In this document: piece by piece, positions 18,937 through 33,900 of the stretch
Layout of the letters: every line of letters begins with the position of its first letter
How positions within the stretch are numbered: the stretch's first letter is position 1
Assembly (NCBI GenBank): GCA_963971535.1
Contig: OZ020598.1
Location: 98,949,674-99,013,673 of the forward strand
Direction of reading: 5' to 3'
Length of the DNA: 64,000 nucleotides
Source of the DNA: Notolepis coatsorum
Lineage: Eukaryota > Chordata > Actinopteri > Aulopiformes > Paralepididae
Made by a program: the position numbers and the translations under genes
Notes under the pieces: generated by a model
Databases searched by the model: none
What the model saw: only the letters and a program-made list of their open reading frames with translations
What the model was told of the DNA's origin: nothing

Positions 18937-21900
18937 CTGTCAACACACAGATAGATAGATTTAGGAACTCATTGGAACATTAATAAAGTATAAGGCAGAA
19001 TTAAGGCCAGTCATTTCTTCTTATTGTCAACATGGCCTACAAAAAGACCAAAACCAACAATGCATTTCTTCTACTTACAAATATGGCCCATCCAGTCAAC
19101 AGCATATATTCATAAGTCATAGAACTCCATCGCTTTCAAAAAAAAACATTTTGTATAATTCATGCACAGCTTTTACGGAATTACTTTATAAAGTAACAGC
19201 TATCACGTGGATGTTCCAGCCACAGCCAGGGCTTTTCTCTCCCCTGTGTGTTTCAGCAGATTCCCAGGCCCATACATGGTCCTTCCTGTCCCCACGGGTA
19301 GACCACTGTCTACCTGGGCGCGGCCTACACACCTGAGAACCCTCACATCATCAAGGAGCCAGGATAAAGAGGCCTGCACTCCTGTCACTCCTTGTCCGAG
19401 TGTTGTTTTCACCTCCTATTGTATAGGACTCTATTCAGACCTCAGCGTTCATGGAATCATGTCTTCTTGTGCCCAGTGACTTTTTGCTTCATACTAACTA
19501 TTGTTCTCTAATGTCCAGGATCTCACCTCTCCGGACTACACCTCAACCACAGACCCTCACCAGCCTGAACCAGTTGTCTGTTGCTCCTCCACTCCTTGAT
19601 CCCTTGTCTCTGAGCTCCTCTCACCACCTTGGACCTTGCTTCCCATACTCTCATATATTCTAAACCGCTCTATTCTCCTGTGCCTGTGTTCCGCTCCTGG
19701 GTTCTAGAAAAGACACCTAACCCTAACAGTGGAGTGATGTTGCTTGTGTTCATTGCAGTGATGAATTATACCGACCAAAACAAAAGGTATGGCTCTGTGA
19801 CTTGTTTGAATGGTTTCTGGAAAACTATGACTTCTGGATATGAGCTATAATCTGGTGTTGGCTGGACGGATCATACTTGTAAGTAATAATAATAAACATT
19901 ATAAGAAGAACAAGAAGCCCAAAGTGTTTCATAGCAGAAAAATAAACATAAAATGGATGTAAAATAGACATAGGCATATCATTTGCATAACATGTACAGA
20001 ATAAAAGCAATGCAGAGAGGAAGACAAGGGTAAAAGCAATGCAAGTACAATAAGTCTGGTTAATTAATTAACAGAATAGCATTACACCTGTGGACTAGAT
20101 TAGCCGCTTCTTCACACCCAAGCCTGATGTGGAATAATGAAGTACCTGTCTATTTCAGCATAATGCCAACCTTTTTCTATTTTCTAGCAGTAAAAATAGA
20201 CATAAAAATAGAAGTACAGACATAAAATGCTGTAAAATAGATGTAAAAGTAGCATAAAATAGACAGAATAAACGTAGTGCAATAAAATAGCTCTCATTTA
20301 CAGTACAATAATCAGTGTGGATGTAATGAGTCTAAGTGGAAGAATGTATTAAAAGGTCTTCTTTTGGCCGTTGCTGGGAACCTTACTACTAAACCAGTAG
20401 TAAATGATTGTAATGTTCTTGGGGGCACGTAGAGACAAGATAATTGGCAATGTAGCTTGGTCATGTTCCATTTAGTGCTTTGTATATAAGGAGTAGGACC
20501 AAATACATTTTAAATGTTACTGGAAGTTCTAGTTAACACATTCAGTGCCATGCCCCTTTGACCATATTAGGGCTACCGTGCCAATAAGGAAGTCAATGGG
20601 AGGTTGGGGAAATTTGCGAAGGCTTAAACTATATCTTAAATTATGGCTATGGGTCTAAAACACCCCTCGCTTATCAATGACTTGCTTGCCGTTTTATACC
20701 GTTTTGAATACGAGTATAGTTTTGGAGATTTCTAGTAATTCCACAGAAATTCCGTGATAATAGCTCTTTAGTGGAATACACAAAACACGTTGTAATTTTT
20801 CAACTGATTTATGAATCGTTTTAAAATAAACGCTAGATTATCGATAGTATATGTGTACTTATGCACGCTAGAGAAGCGGGCTGAAAAAAGTATTATCCAT
20901 GACCTGGTCAGTGCTAACGTCATACACACACACACACACACACTCACACACACAGACACGCTGCGATGGCTGAGAAAAAAACATCTGATTAACCCAATAC
21001 TGGTAAAATAGAGTCCTTACCTCACATCAGATGTTCTGCAAAAAGATTAATCCAATTCCTGATCGCCATTCCAAATATTGATTGCGTTTATTGATCCAAC
21101 GTTATAGCACCAAAACACATAATCGACGCTGCTCCGAGCCTCGCCAGTGAATGTGATAACATGATACTGCTTGCCAGAGAAGGAAAAAACCCTGACCGGA
21201 CTTTTTTTCTGAGGCATATGCCCACCCAATCCAATCCAATGATGTGCATTACCATCCGGGAGACGATAGGCGGCGGTATTTGCCCTTTTCGAGCTCAGAC
21301 CCATTCACAATGATAACGTCAGGCTGGATGGATGAAAAATTAATGGATATCGCTAATAAAAGAAATAACGATTAAAAGACGAGAACTCGTCATTGGCACT
21401 CAACGCATGGCGAGTTAGCGCGACTAATCTTGTCGTTGGCACACAATGTGTTAAGTCCACTGTACCAGGATAAGCAGGTGTAATCAATTTTTCCGACATC
21501 AAATTCGTAATTTCTTATCGTACAAATATTGTCATATTTATTTTAATTATGATTAAGTAATTAATTCCAAGGAGGCCTGTAGCGTTGACGTGAAGGAATC
21601 ACTATGAGAACACAGTCTGTCAAGTTATAATAACATTTTAAATTAGTCAATCAATCATGAGATTTGATCGTGGGCTGAGAGCATATTTAAGTGTGCTCCT
21701 CAGCACTCTTAGATCTGTTCTCAAATAAGATCTCAGGAAAATTTGAAGACTCCCACTCCCAGCCCTAATATGTCTTAAATAGGCCGAAATCTGGCTAAGA
21801 CGAAATATTTTGTCGTAACTTCGTTCGAGAATGAGACCCATTGATTATGTCTCAGTGGTTCCAAGATAAGTCTTCCAGAATATATCTTTGAAAAAATGTC

Positions 21901-24900
21901 GGGAATGAGACCTATTGATACTAACTACTATTACTATAATACAATGCTAGACACTGAAAAAAGCCATTTAAACATTTTTCTTTCACCTTTAAGATTTACC
22001 AAAAATAAGAATTTATCGGAAAAATGCTAATTCTATCTCTCTTTTATCGTAAAACCAAGAGGAAATGACTAAATCCAGATTTAACACTGCCATTGGAAAG
22101 GGGATCTTATTCCCTATCCATAGATGTATGATTTGGCCATAATAAGGTCAAGGTCAAGTTCAAGGTCAAATATGAATTCATAATTAAAATGGATTATAAT
22201 TTATTACTGTATCTACAAATCCTTCTGTTTAATCATCTTCCCTTCATTAGTTAGCTTTGATCTTTTGTAAACTTGATCTCAAGAAGGTGCTGAATGAGCT
22301 CAATGAGCGTAATCAAAAGAACCTCAATGTCTATGGTGTTATTCACCGGTAAAGATGCAAAAGAAAATCATAATTTATATTCTCCTTTGTTTCATCACAA
22401 TTTACTCAAGCCTAGTAACAGACACAATATTTCTGACACTGGGAATACATACCCCCAGGTCCCTAGATGTTCCTAGAATGTGCAAATTGACCTTGTAGAA
22501 GTGGAGCAATCTTCCATTTACTTGGGCATGTACCTTTAGGCAGAATTTCTGAAAATAGGTTAATTAATCAGTTAATTCCCCAAAAAATGTTGAATACACA
22601 AATGTGGCTGGGGGAACTGATTAACTCAGCATGAATGGACTATAGGTCAATAAAAACAATACACAAAAAAAAATCGATTCTAACTTTTTCAAATCGATGC
22701 AGTTGAAAATAAATGTCACATTAGGATCGATGCATCGTTACACCCCTATTTAATACCATTTCATGTTGGCTCATCCTACCTGAAAGATACTTTAATACCA
22801 TTTACTAGTTGGCTCCCCCTACCTGAATGATCCTTTAATAACATTTTCCAGTTGGCTCCTCCCACCTGAACAATACTTTGATATAATTTACTATTTGGCT
22901 CCACCCACGTGAATGAGCAACTCGCTGTAGATTGGGGTCAAACCCCACCCTGCGCACAGTGTCGGTACGACCCAGGAAGAAGTTGACTACTCCACCAGTC
23001 AAAAAGCATTTGGAGAAACCAGGCAGCGTGTGGAACCTTCCGCCTGACTTCCTCTTCAAACAGCCTCCCACCTCTGGATCTCCTTCCTCATATTCCATTG
23101 AAAAGTAGAACCGGTTTCGACCTACAGAACCCCCTACCTGAGGAAGAGAGAAAGAGAGAGGGGGATGGAGAGACAGAGACTTGGGTCTATATATACAGTA
23201 GACTTTGATCTATATACAGTAGACTAGGGTCTATATACAGTAGACTAGGGTCTATACAATAGACTAGGGTCTATATACAGTAGACTAGGGTCTATACAGT
23301 AGACTAGGGTCTCTATAACGTAGACTAGTGTCTTTACAGTAGACTAGGGTCTATATACAGTAGACTAGGGTCTATATACAGTAGACTAGGGTCTATACAG
23401 TAGACTAGGGTCTATATACAGTAGACTAGTGTCTTTACAGTAGACTAGGGTCTATATACAGTAGACTAGGGTCTATATAACGTAGACTAGGGTATATACA
23501 GGCATGCAGTGGTGGTCAAACGCAGTTAAACGCCGTTTAGGCTACGTCACTGAGGGAGATTGTTTTGATTCAGTTTTCTTTAATGAAATCTGTTCTCTCA
23601 AATCCCAGCTAGAGAACCTCGTCGCGCCGTATACCCCGGCCGGCACTTATCACCTAGACTTTGCATAATAATAGGATACTGCGACAACCAAAATACAAGC
23701 CCTGTAGGTGGGGGGCTGCTTGATCTCCCGACTGGAAGGATGAGACAAGTTGTGCTTCAGTCTGAAGGAAACTGTCCTTCAGTAAACTAACTCTAAGTTA
23801 CATTGTTAATTTAGTTTGTATTTACTTTTCTAGTTTAAGTTAATTCAATTAAAGAAATTGTAACTACAATTACATTTAAAACATTGTTATGCATAATAAT
23901 CATCTGTTCTGTGCGCAACCGAGGGAACATGTATGCGCGTGCGCTGGAGCGCGCGTGCATGTGGCGTTTGGCCTACTGTCATATTACGACTGCACCACTG
24001 GGTATATATACAGTAGACTAGGGTCTATATACAGTAGACTAGGGTCTATACAGTAGACTAGGGTCTATATACAGTAGACTAGGGTCTATATAGTAGACTA
24101 GGGTCTATATACAGTAGACTAGGGTCTATATACAGTAGACTAGGGTCTATATACAGTAGACTAGGGTCTATATACAGTAGACTAGGATATATACAGTAGA
24201 CTAGGGTCTATATACAGTAGACTTTGATCTATATACAGTAGACTAGGGTCTATATACAGTAGACTAGGGTCTATATACAGTAGACTAGGGTCTATATACA
24301 GTAGACTTTGATCTATATACAGTAGACTAGGGTCTATATACAGTAGACTAGGGTCTATACAGTAGACTAGGGTCTATATACAGTAGACTAGGGTCTATAT
24401 ACAGTAGACTAGGGTCTATATACAGTAGACTAGGGTCTATACAGTAGACTAGGGTCTATATACAGTAGACTAGGGTCTATATACAGTAGACTAGGGTCTA
24501 TATACAGTAGACTAGGGTCTATATACAGGAGACTAGGGTCTATACAGTAGACTAGGGTCTATATACAGTAGACTAGGGTCTATATACAGTAGACTAGGGT
24601 CTATACAGTAGACTAGGGTCTATATACAGTAGACTAGGGTCTATACAGTAGACTAGGGTCTATATACAGTAGACTAGGGTCTATATACAGTAGACTAGGG
24701 TCTATACAGTAGACTAGGGTCTATATACAGTAGACTATGGTCTATATAGTAGACTAGGGTCTATATACAGTAGACTAGGGTCTATATACAGTAGAGGGTC
24801 TATATACAGTAGACTAGGGTCTATACAGTAGACTAGGGTCTATATACAGTAGACTAGGATATATACAGTAGACTAGGGTCTATATACAGTAGACTAGGGT

Positions 24901-27900
24901 ATATATAGTAGACTAGGGTCTATATACAGTAGACTAGGGTCTATATACAGTAGACTAGGGTCTATATAGTAGACTAGGGTCTATATACAGTAGACTAGGG
25001 TCTATATACAGTAGATGGTCTATATACAGTAGACTAGGGTCTATATACAGTAGACTAGGGTCTATATAGTAGACTAGGGTCTATATACAGTAGAGGGTCT
25101 ATATACAGTAGACTAGGGTCTATATACAGTAGACTAGGGTCTATATAGTAGACTAGGGTCTATATACAGTAGACTAGGATATATACAGTAGACTAGGGTC
25201 TATATACAGTAGACTAGGGTCTATATACAGTAGACTAGGATATATACAGTAGACTAGGGTCTATATACAGTAGACTAGGATATATATACAGTAGACTAGG
25301 GTCTATATACAGTAGACTAGGGTCTATATACAGTAGACTAGGATATATATAAAGTAGACTAGGGTCTATATACAGTAGACTAGGGTCTATATACAGTAGA
25401 CTAGGGTCTATATACAGTAGACTAGGATATATACAGTAGACTAGGGTCTATATACAGTAGACTAGGGTCTATATACAGTAGACTAGGGTCTATATACAGT
25501 AGACTAGGATATATATACAGTAGACTAGGATATATACAGTAGACTAGGATATATACAGTAGACTAGGATATATACAGTAGACTAGGGTCTATATACAGTA
25601 GACTAGGGTCTATATACAGTAGACTAGGGTCTATACAGTAGACTAGGGTCTATATACAGTAGACTAGGATATATACAGTAGACTAGGGTCTATATACAGT
25701 AGACTAGGGTCTATATACAGTAGACTAGGGTCTATATACAGTAGACTAGGGTCTATACAGTAGACTAGGGTCTATATACAGTAGACTAGGATATATACAG
25801 TAGACTAGGGTCTATATACAGTAGACTAGGGTCTATATAGTAGACTAGGGTCTATATACAGTAGACTAGGGTCTATATACAGTAGACTAGGGTCTATATA
25901 CAGTAGACTAGGGTCTATATACAGTAGAGGGTCTATATACAGTAGACTAGGGTCTATATACAGTAGACTAGGGTCTATATAGTAGACTAGGGTCTATATA
26001 CAGTAGAGGGTCTATATACAGTAGACTAGGGTCTATATACAGTAGACTAGGGTCTATATAGTAGACTAGGGTCTATATACAGTAGACTAGGGTCTATTTA
26101 CAGTAGACTAGGATATATACAGTAGACTAGGGTCTATATACAGTAGACTAGGATATATATACAGTAGACTAGGGTCTATATACAGTAGACTAGGGTCTAT
26201 ATACAGTAGACTAGGATATATATAAAGTAGACTAGGGTCTATATACAGTAGACTAGGGTCTATATACAGTAGACTAGGATATATACAGTAGACTAGGGTC
26301 TATATACAGTAGACTATGGTCTATATACAGTAGACTAGGGTCTATATACAGTAGACTAGGATATATATACAGTAGACTAGGATATATACAGTAGACTAGG
26401 ATATATACAGTAGACTAGGATATATACAGTAGACTAGGGTCTATATACAGTAGACTAGGGTCTATATACAGTAGACTAGGGTCTATATACAGTAGACTGG
26501 GGTCTATATACAGTAGACTAGGGTCTATATACAGTAGACTAGGGTCTATATAGTAGACTAGGGTCTATATACAGTAGACTAGGGTCTATTTACAGTAGAC
26601 TAGGGTCTATATACAGTAGACTAGGGTCTATATACAGTAGACTAGGGTATATATACAGTAGACTAGGATATATATACAGTAGACTAGGGTATATATACAG
26701 TAGACTAGGGTCTATATACAGTAGACTAGGATATATATACAGTAGACTAGGGTCTATATACAGTAGACTAGGATATATATACAGTAGACTAGGGTCTATA
26801 TACAGTAGACTAGGGTCTATATACAGTAGACTATGGTCTATATACAGTAGACTTTGATCTATATACAGTAGACTAGGGTCTATATACAGTAGACTAGGAT
26901 ATATATACAGTAGACTAGGGTCTATATACAGTAGACTAGGATATATACAGTAGACTAGGGTCTATATACAGTAGACTAGGGTCTATATATAGTAGACTAG
27001 GATATATATACAGTAGACTAGGGTCTATATACAGTAGACTAGGGTCTATATACAGTAGACTAGGATATATACAGTAGACTAGGATATATATACAGTAGAC
27101 TAGGGTCTATATACAGTAGACTAGGATATATATACAGTAGACTAGGGTCTATATACAGTAGACTAGGATATATATACAGTAGACTAGGGTCTATATACAG
27201 TAGACTAGGGTCTATATAACGTAGACTAGGATATATATAAAGTAGACTAGGGTCTATATACAGTAGACTAGGGTCTATATACAGTAGACTAGGGTCTATA
27301 TACAGTAGACTAGGATATATATACAGTAGACTAGGGTCTATATACAGTAGACTAGGGTCTATATACAGTAGACTAGGGTCTATATACAGTAGACTAGGGT
27401 CTATATACAGTAGACTAGGATATATATACAGTAGACTAGGGTCTATATACAGTAGACTAGGGTCTATATAACGTAGACTAGGATATATATACAGTAGACT
27501 AGGGTCTATATACAGTAGACTAGGGTCTATACAGTAGACTAGGGTCTATATACAGTAGACTAGGGTCTATATAAAGTAGACTAGGGTCTATATACAGTAG
27601 ACTATGGTCTATATACAGTAGACTAGGGTCTATATACAGTAGACTAGGGTCTATATACAGTAGACTAGGGTATATACAGTAGACTAGGGTCTATATACAG
27701 TAGACTAGGGTCTATATAACGTAGACTAGGATATATATACAGTAGACTAGGGTCTATATACAGTAGACTAGGGTCTATATAACGTAGACTAGGATATATA
27801 TACAGTAGACTAGGGTCTATATACAGTAGACTAGGGTCTATACAGTAGACTAGGGTCTATATACAGTAGACTAGGGTCTATATAAAGTAGACTAGGGTCT

Positions 27901-30900
27901 ATATACAGTAGACTAGGGTCTATATACAGTAGACTAGGGTCTATATACAGTAGACTAGGGTCTATATACAGTAGACTAGGGTATATACAGTAGACTAGGG
28001 TCTATATACAGTAGACTAGGGTCTATATAACGTAGACTAGGATATATATACAGTAGACTAGGGTCTATATAAAGTAGACTAGGGTCTATATAAAGTAGAC
28101 TAGGGTCTATATACAGTAGACTAGGGTCTATATACAGTAGACTAGGGTCTATATACAGTAGACTAGGGTCTATGGGTGTATTTCTCACCACATCTAGTTC
28201 TGGTGTGGCTTCCATCACCTCCACCATCTTCTCTATCTTGGTGTTTGCAGTAAACAGGAAGTCATCATCCACCCACAGGAAGTACTTGGTGGTAACCTGG
28301 GATATGGCCAGGTTCCTGCCAGCGAACCAGCCCTGAGGGAGGAATGACGTTTCCAGGTTAAAAGGGTGTCTTGATTTTTAACATGTTAGTCAGGCAAGTG
28401 CTACCGGAGTCTGTACAGAGAGACTCAAAAGGAGCTTCTCTCCCCAGGCCATCAGGATGCTCAATGACTCTATGCAACACTAACCCATCCATCTACATTC
28501 ATTGTGCACACATCCACATGCACACACTCACTTTAAACATTCACCTCTAACATTCACTTTAGACACTTAAACACTTTTTAACACTACACCGTATTTTATC
28601 TATTTATTACTAAAAGATTTGCACTACCTCTCTACCTCATTTTAGCATTTTGTTTGCATTTTGTACTTTAGTTTTGTATATTGTATATTTTGTATAGTGT
28701 TTGGTCTATTCTTCTACTTTTTTTCTGTATGAAGCACAATCTTAGGGGGCTCATGCAGAACCAAGCATTTCACTGTAATGCGCATGTACCTATGAATCGT
28801 TTTCAAATAAACGCTAGATTATCGATAGTATATGTGTACTTATGCACGCTAGAGAAGGGGGCTGAAAAATCGATTATCTATGACCTGGTCAGCGCTAACG
28901 TCATATACAGACGTACACACATAGGGGACACGTTGTGAAAAATGTGAAAAAAACATCTGATTACCCCAAGACTGGTAAAATAGATTCCTTACCTCACATC
29001 AGATGTTCTGCAAAAAGATTATTCCAATTCCTGATCGCCATTCCAAATATCGATTGTGTTTATTGATCCAACGATCCAACCTCGAAACACATATCACGCT
29101 GCTCTGAGGGTCCCCAATGAATGCAATCGTCTCGGGTTACATGCCTGAGAAGTAAAATGTGGAATCCGGGTTTTTTCCTCCCCATGGATTTCCATTGAAT
29201 CCAATCCAATGGGTGCATTACCATCCGGGAGACGATAGGGGGCGGTATTTGCCCTTTTTGAGGTCAGAGCCAGTCCCAATGATAACGTGAGGCTGGATTG
29301 ATGAAAAATGTATGGATATCGCTAATAAAAGCAATAACGATTAAATAACGAGATTTCTCGTTGTTGGCACTCAGCGCATGGTGGCCAACAATGAAATTTC
29401 TCGTTGTTGGCATGGCACTCAAAGTGTTAAGGAGCTCACGATTCATCAGAAAATGCCAAAATGTTGCGCAATTCAGAAATAGGTCAAAATCGAGATATTG
29501 GCAATTTTGAGTTATTTGAAATGGTCTCTATCGGTCTCCTTATTTGCTAAACGTAATACAACTTGTAAATATTTTATTGTTACATAGTCCAACAGTATTA
29601 TTTCCCTCACTGCAACTCTCCTAGCACAGAATGCTGCGTCGACGCTAGAGAGGGCACTGTTGTCATGCAGATTGGACCCATTCAGTAAATTATTGTCGGG
29701 GAACGAAATCTCAACAGATTCTTGAAGGTGAGGATTTCCCCTTTAATTTATATAATAGTCTCATTCAGCAAGTGCCAACAGGGACGCTAGGGGAGCTCTC
29801 GGTAAAACGCTCATGTCATTTGAAGAAATGTTCAGATCGCCCGGTCTTGAAAAATAATTCTACCCAGGAATAAAGCTGCAGCATGCATTTTGAAACGCCG
29901 ATGTAAGTAGTGTTTTTAATAAATTATAGGCAGTTGTTGGACATATTATAGCATTTGTTCAGTTTCCGACAGTTTATAGTGTTTGTGAGAATGTTTTTGC
30001 AGAGATTTTGGTAATATTTTCCGTTCCAAAAATTTTTCTAAAGCAGCGATGCGAGTGGAAAAATAGCCAGGAAAAAGGGCTCATGTATGTCGCGCGTGCT
30101 AGTCCCCTGTGCGCCGGCGCTCGTGCCCGAGGAATCATTGATGTATTTTATTTAGCGTATGCAATGTTTTCAAATAGCCACATTGCTGTTATTAGTTTAT
30201 TCATTACTGGGTCATATTCTATATATAATATATTTAATTTGATCAGCACAAAACGGACGATGAGTGTGACCGGGTCGGTGCGGCCCACATGCACAGAGAT
30301 GAAGCTTCCTGCCGGCAAGCATTCAGTAGCCCAGCTAGCTCTGAGGCTCGCTGCCGCCTCCTCGTAGCTGGCTCGTAGCTAACGTCGAGCTAGCCCATGA
30401 ACCAGAGCCCCCTCCCACCCTTGTTTACCCAGAGAAGAGGCTTCGTAGAGAGGCAGAGAGTCATGGTGGAAGACGAGGCTCGAGGAAGAGAACAGGGTAC
30501 GTTTGAATAAAAATTTTAACACACACATTAAATTATTACATAATGTGTAATAGTAAAATAAAAAAATGAATAAATCAGGGTCTAAATTATAATCAATTAT
30601 TTTTCGTGATATTTTGTTTCATTCATTCATTCATAACATTTCAAGTTTCAAGTTTCTTTAATAGTTGTCATACAGAAGTACAGAATACTTTTATACAAAA
30701 TGCTTCTTACTGTTACGCTCCTGAGACTGTGCTAGACAAGATAAGTATGAAATAAAAGAAATTATTATATTATATATTAAATTATATTTTTTAAACATCC
30801 CCAACGCTGCAACACCCCCATTCCTCCCAGGTGTCAGGCTCCTCATTCGCTTCCATTCATTTTGGGGACCATGTTTAAATATCATCCTTCTGAAGTATAA

Positions 30901-33900
30901 ACAAACTATACTGCTGTGACGATTTCAATAAAACAGACCATTCTGAGTCAATGGTATGCAGTGGCGTTGCGCAATATGTCGGGGCCCCCCCGCAGGGCAG
31001 ACCACTCCCCTAAATCAAACCAAGCAGACCATGTACAGTATACAGTGGCTCGGCGGCCCGATCAAACCAAGCAGACCATGTACAGTATACAGTGGCTCGG
31101 CGGCCCGATCAAACCAAGCAGACCATGTACAGTATACAGTGGCTCGGCGGCCCCTGATCAAACCAAGCAGACCATGTACAGTATGGCTCGGGCCCATCAA
31201 AAAATAACACAGTATGCTATGACTGGCCCCTGTAAATGTCCTAACACAACCCCCTCAATGTACAGTAAATGACCAAGTATGGTTTTGTCAATATTCCAAT
31301 GTACAGTTTTGTTTGTACAGTTGTACAGTGTATGTCCCCCACCCCCACCTCCAATGTACAGTCCCGTCCCCCCCCTACCCAACCTCCTCCAATGTACAGT
31401 TTCTACGTCAAATGTATATACTCCCTTTTCTGGACTATTTTTATATCACAAACAGTACTGTATTTGCAAGTCTGGTACATGTCATAAATGTATAGATGTA
31501 GCAGTACTGTCTATCTGTATGTCATGTATGTCATATATGTTATGATGAATTGAAAATGGGGGACCCTGATGTAAACAAGACGAAAGTCTTTCTCTGGTCT
31601 GCATCCCCTTAACAATTGTATGTATTGAGCTGTACTGTACTGTACCCATTCTGCAATCTGTTAATAAAGTTTTACAATTCAATTCAATTCAATTCACGGC
31701 AGAATGTGTAGACAATAGACAGACAGTGCAAACAAAGTTCTCCTCCAAGTCCTGTGGGTATTGTCTCCTCAACGTTTCTGCAGCTGAGCGAATTGCAGTT
31801 CTGCTCAATGAATGAATCCGAGAGGAATCCGAATTTCCCCTCTAACTAGTGCTATATGCTTCATTGCGTCATTAATAAAGTTTTCAATCAAACAATGCCG
31901 TTTGTTTAGACATTCACAAGACTTGCATAACGTTACAACTGCACGGCGGCAGTTTAAACAACAACATTATTATTGTCCCTTACCTTAGATGAGCCGCACC
32001 TGCTGCATGCATCCCACAATGTCATCTTTTCCATTCATTCATTCCAGATAGGGCCATGGAGAGGCATTGTTGTTATTGATATCATCTTCATCAATGCCAT
32101 CAGCCCTGTTTAGACATTCGCAAGACTTGCATAACGTTAAACATAACGTTAGCTGAAGCAAGCTAGTCGACAATATCTCCTTCCTCCATTGCAACGCTAT
32201 CTACAGTACTAGAGAATTCAAAGTGCCCACGAGGCGATGACGTTGTTGTTGTTGTCACGTTTAGCTTTTATCGCAGGTGTATATATATATCATCAAACGA
32301 TGCACAATAAGTTCATGAACAATAACAAAACACTCCACCCTGGGCCTGATAGCTGCGGTGGTAGCCCTTTAGCTACGTTAGCTCCAACAAGTTATCTTCT
32401 TAAACTGAGATAAAAATAATTTTGTAAACAAGCTCGTTGCAGAGCCGCAGTACGGCACAAGATAAACCATTATCTGATTGGGCCACAAGGCTGTCAATCA
32501 TGCTAGCTGCAGAGCCGCAGAGCAGCAAAAGAGAAACCATTAGCTGATTGGATAACAAGGCTGTCAATCATTCAATCCACCATTCAATGGCAAGAGTTTA
32601 ACTGCACAGACCGTGCTTAGATGACGTTAATAGCCTATTTTGATTGGCTATTATTTATTATTTATTTAACCCTGGTCAACCTGTGCAGATATTCTGCACG
32701 AATAATTACTGCAGTGCAGGCCTGCTCAGAGCGGTCAATTTTGGGCATTTTTGAAGAAAAAAGATTCACTGGCATTTTTTTTACATAGGAAAACATTTAT
32801 AATAAAAAATAATAATAATAATAATAAAAAAAAAAAAAATATATATATATATAGGTATATGTAAATTAATAATAATTATGAATTATGAGTGAATTTGTAT
32901 TTCACGTGTTGTCATAGAGAAACCTCCACTGCTATATAGTGCAAAGCAGAAATGGGATGAGGTACAATTTAGGTATAATTTACAGTAAGGTGTACGAGTT
33001 GTAGTGCAAATCCTTTACCAATAAATATAAAGTGTGTTTAGGTGATCTAAAGTGTGGAGAGTGGGTGCTGCAGTGTGTTGTTTGTTTAAAGTGAGTGTGT
33101 GCGTGTGGATGTGTGTGCTGTGTGCATTTGATGGTTGTTGCATAGTGTTTATTGTTCGTTGAGCAGCCTGATGGCCTGGGGATAGAAGCTTCTTCTGAGT
33201 CTTTCTGTGCTCGCCATGAGACTCCGGTATCGCTTGCCTGACCGCAGCAGTTCAAAGAGGCAGTTGTTTGGGTGGCTGGAGTCCTTGATGATTCTCTTAG
33301 CCTTACCCCTGCACCGCTTGTTGTAAATGTTCTGGAGAGTGGGAAGCCCCCCTCCAATTGTGCGTTCGGCTGAAAGTGTCACTCTCTGTAGTCTGCTTCG
33401 GTCTTGTGCAGTGCTATTCCCGAACCAGGAGGTGATGTTGCCAGTCAGGATGCTCTCTATTGTACATGAGTAGAAGTTCTTAAGGATCTTCTGACTGACT
33501 CGGAACTTCCTTAGGCGCCTGAGGAAGTAGAGGCGTTGTCGTGCCTTCTTCACAACACTGTCAATGTGTGTGGTCCATGTCAAGTCCTCGGATATGTGGG
33601 CTCCGAGGTACTTAAAACTGTTCACTCTCTCAACCGTCGATGCTGAGGGGGCTGTAGTCTCTGACCCCCGACCTCCTAAAGTCCACAATCATCTCCTTTG
33701 TTTTGCTGACATTCAGGGAGAGGCTGTTCTCCTGGCACCATCCCGCCAGGACCTTGACCTCTTCCAGGTAGGCCCTCTCGTCGTTTGCAGAGATCAGGCC
33801 CACCACTACTGTGTCGTCAGCAAATTTGATGATTGTGTTGTTACTCCGCTGAGCCACACAGTCATGTGTGTACAGGGAGTAGAGGAGGGGGCTCAGAACA

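Noticed and set aside
19151-19663. Protein-coding exon near 19200-19660
   Set aside because: Several overlapping short frames without domain; the end resembles an LTR 3' terminus, so an LTR fragment is more likely.
23183-28172. Possible CRISPR-like array
   Set aside because: Units are contiguous variants of one ~21-bp minisatellite without unique spacers, in a eukaryotic intron.
30008-30367. 119-codon ORF as a small gene
   Set aside because: No domain, no supporting exon borders, and in intronic repeat-rich DNA; likely chance.
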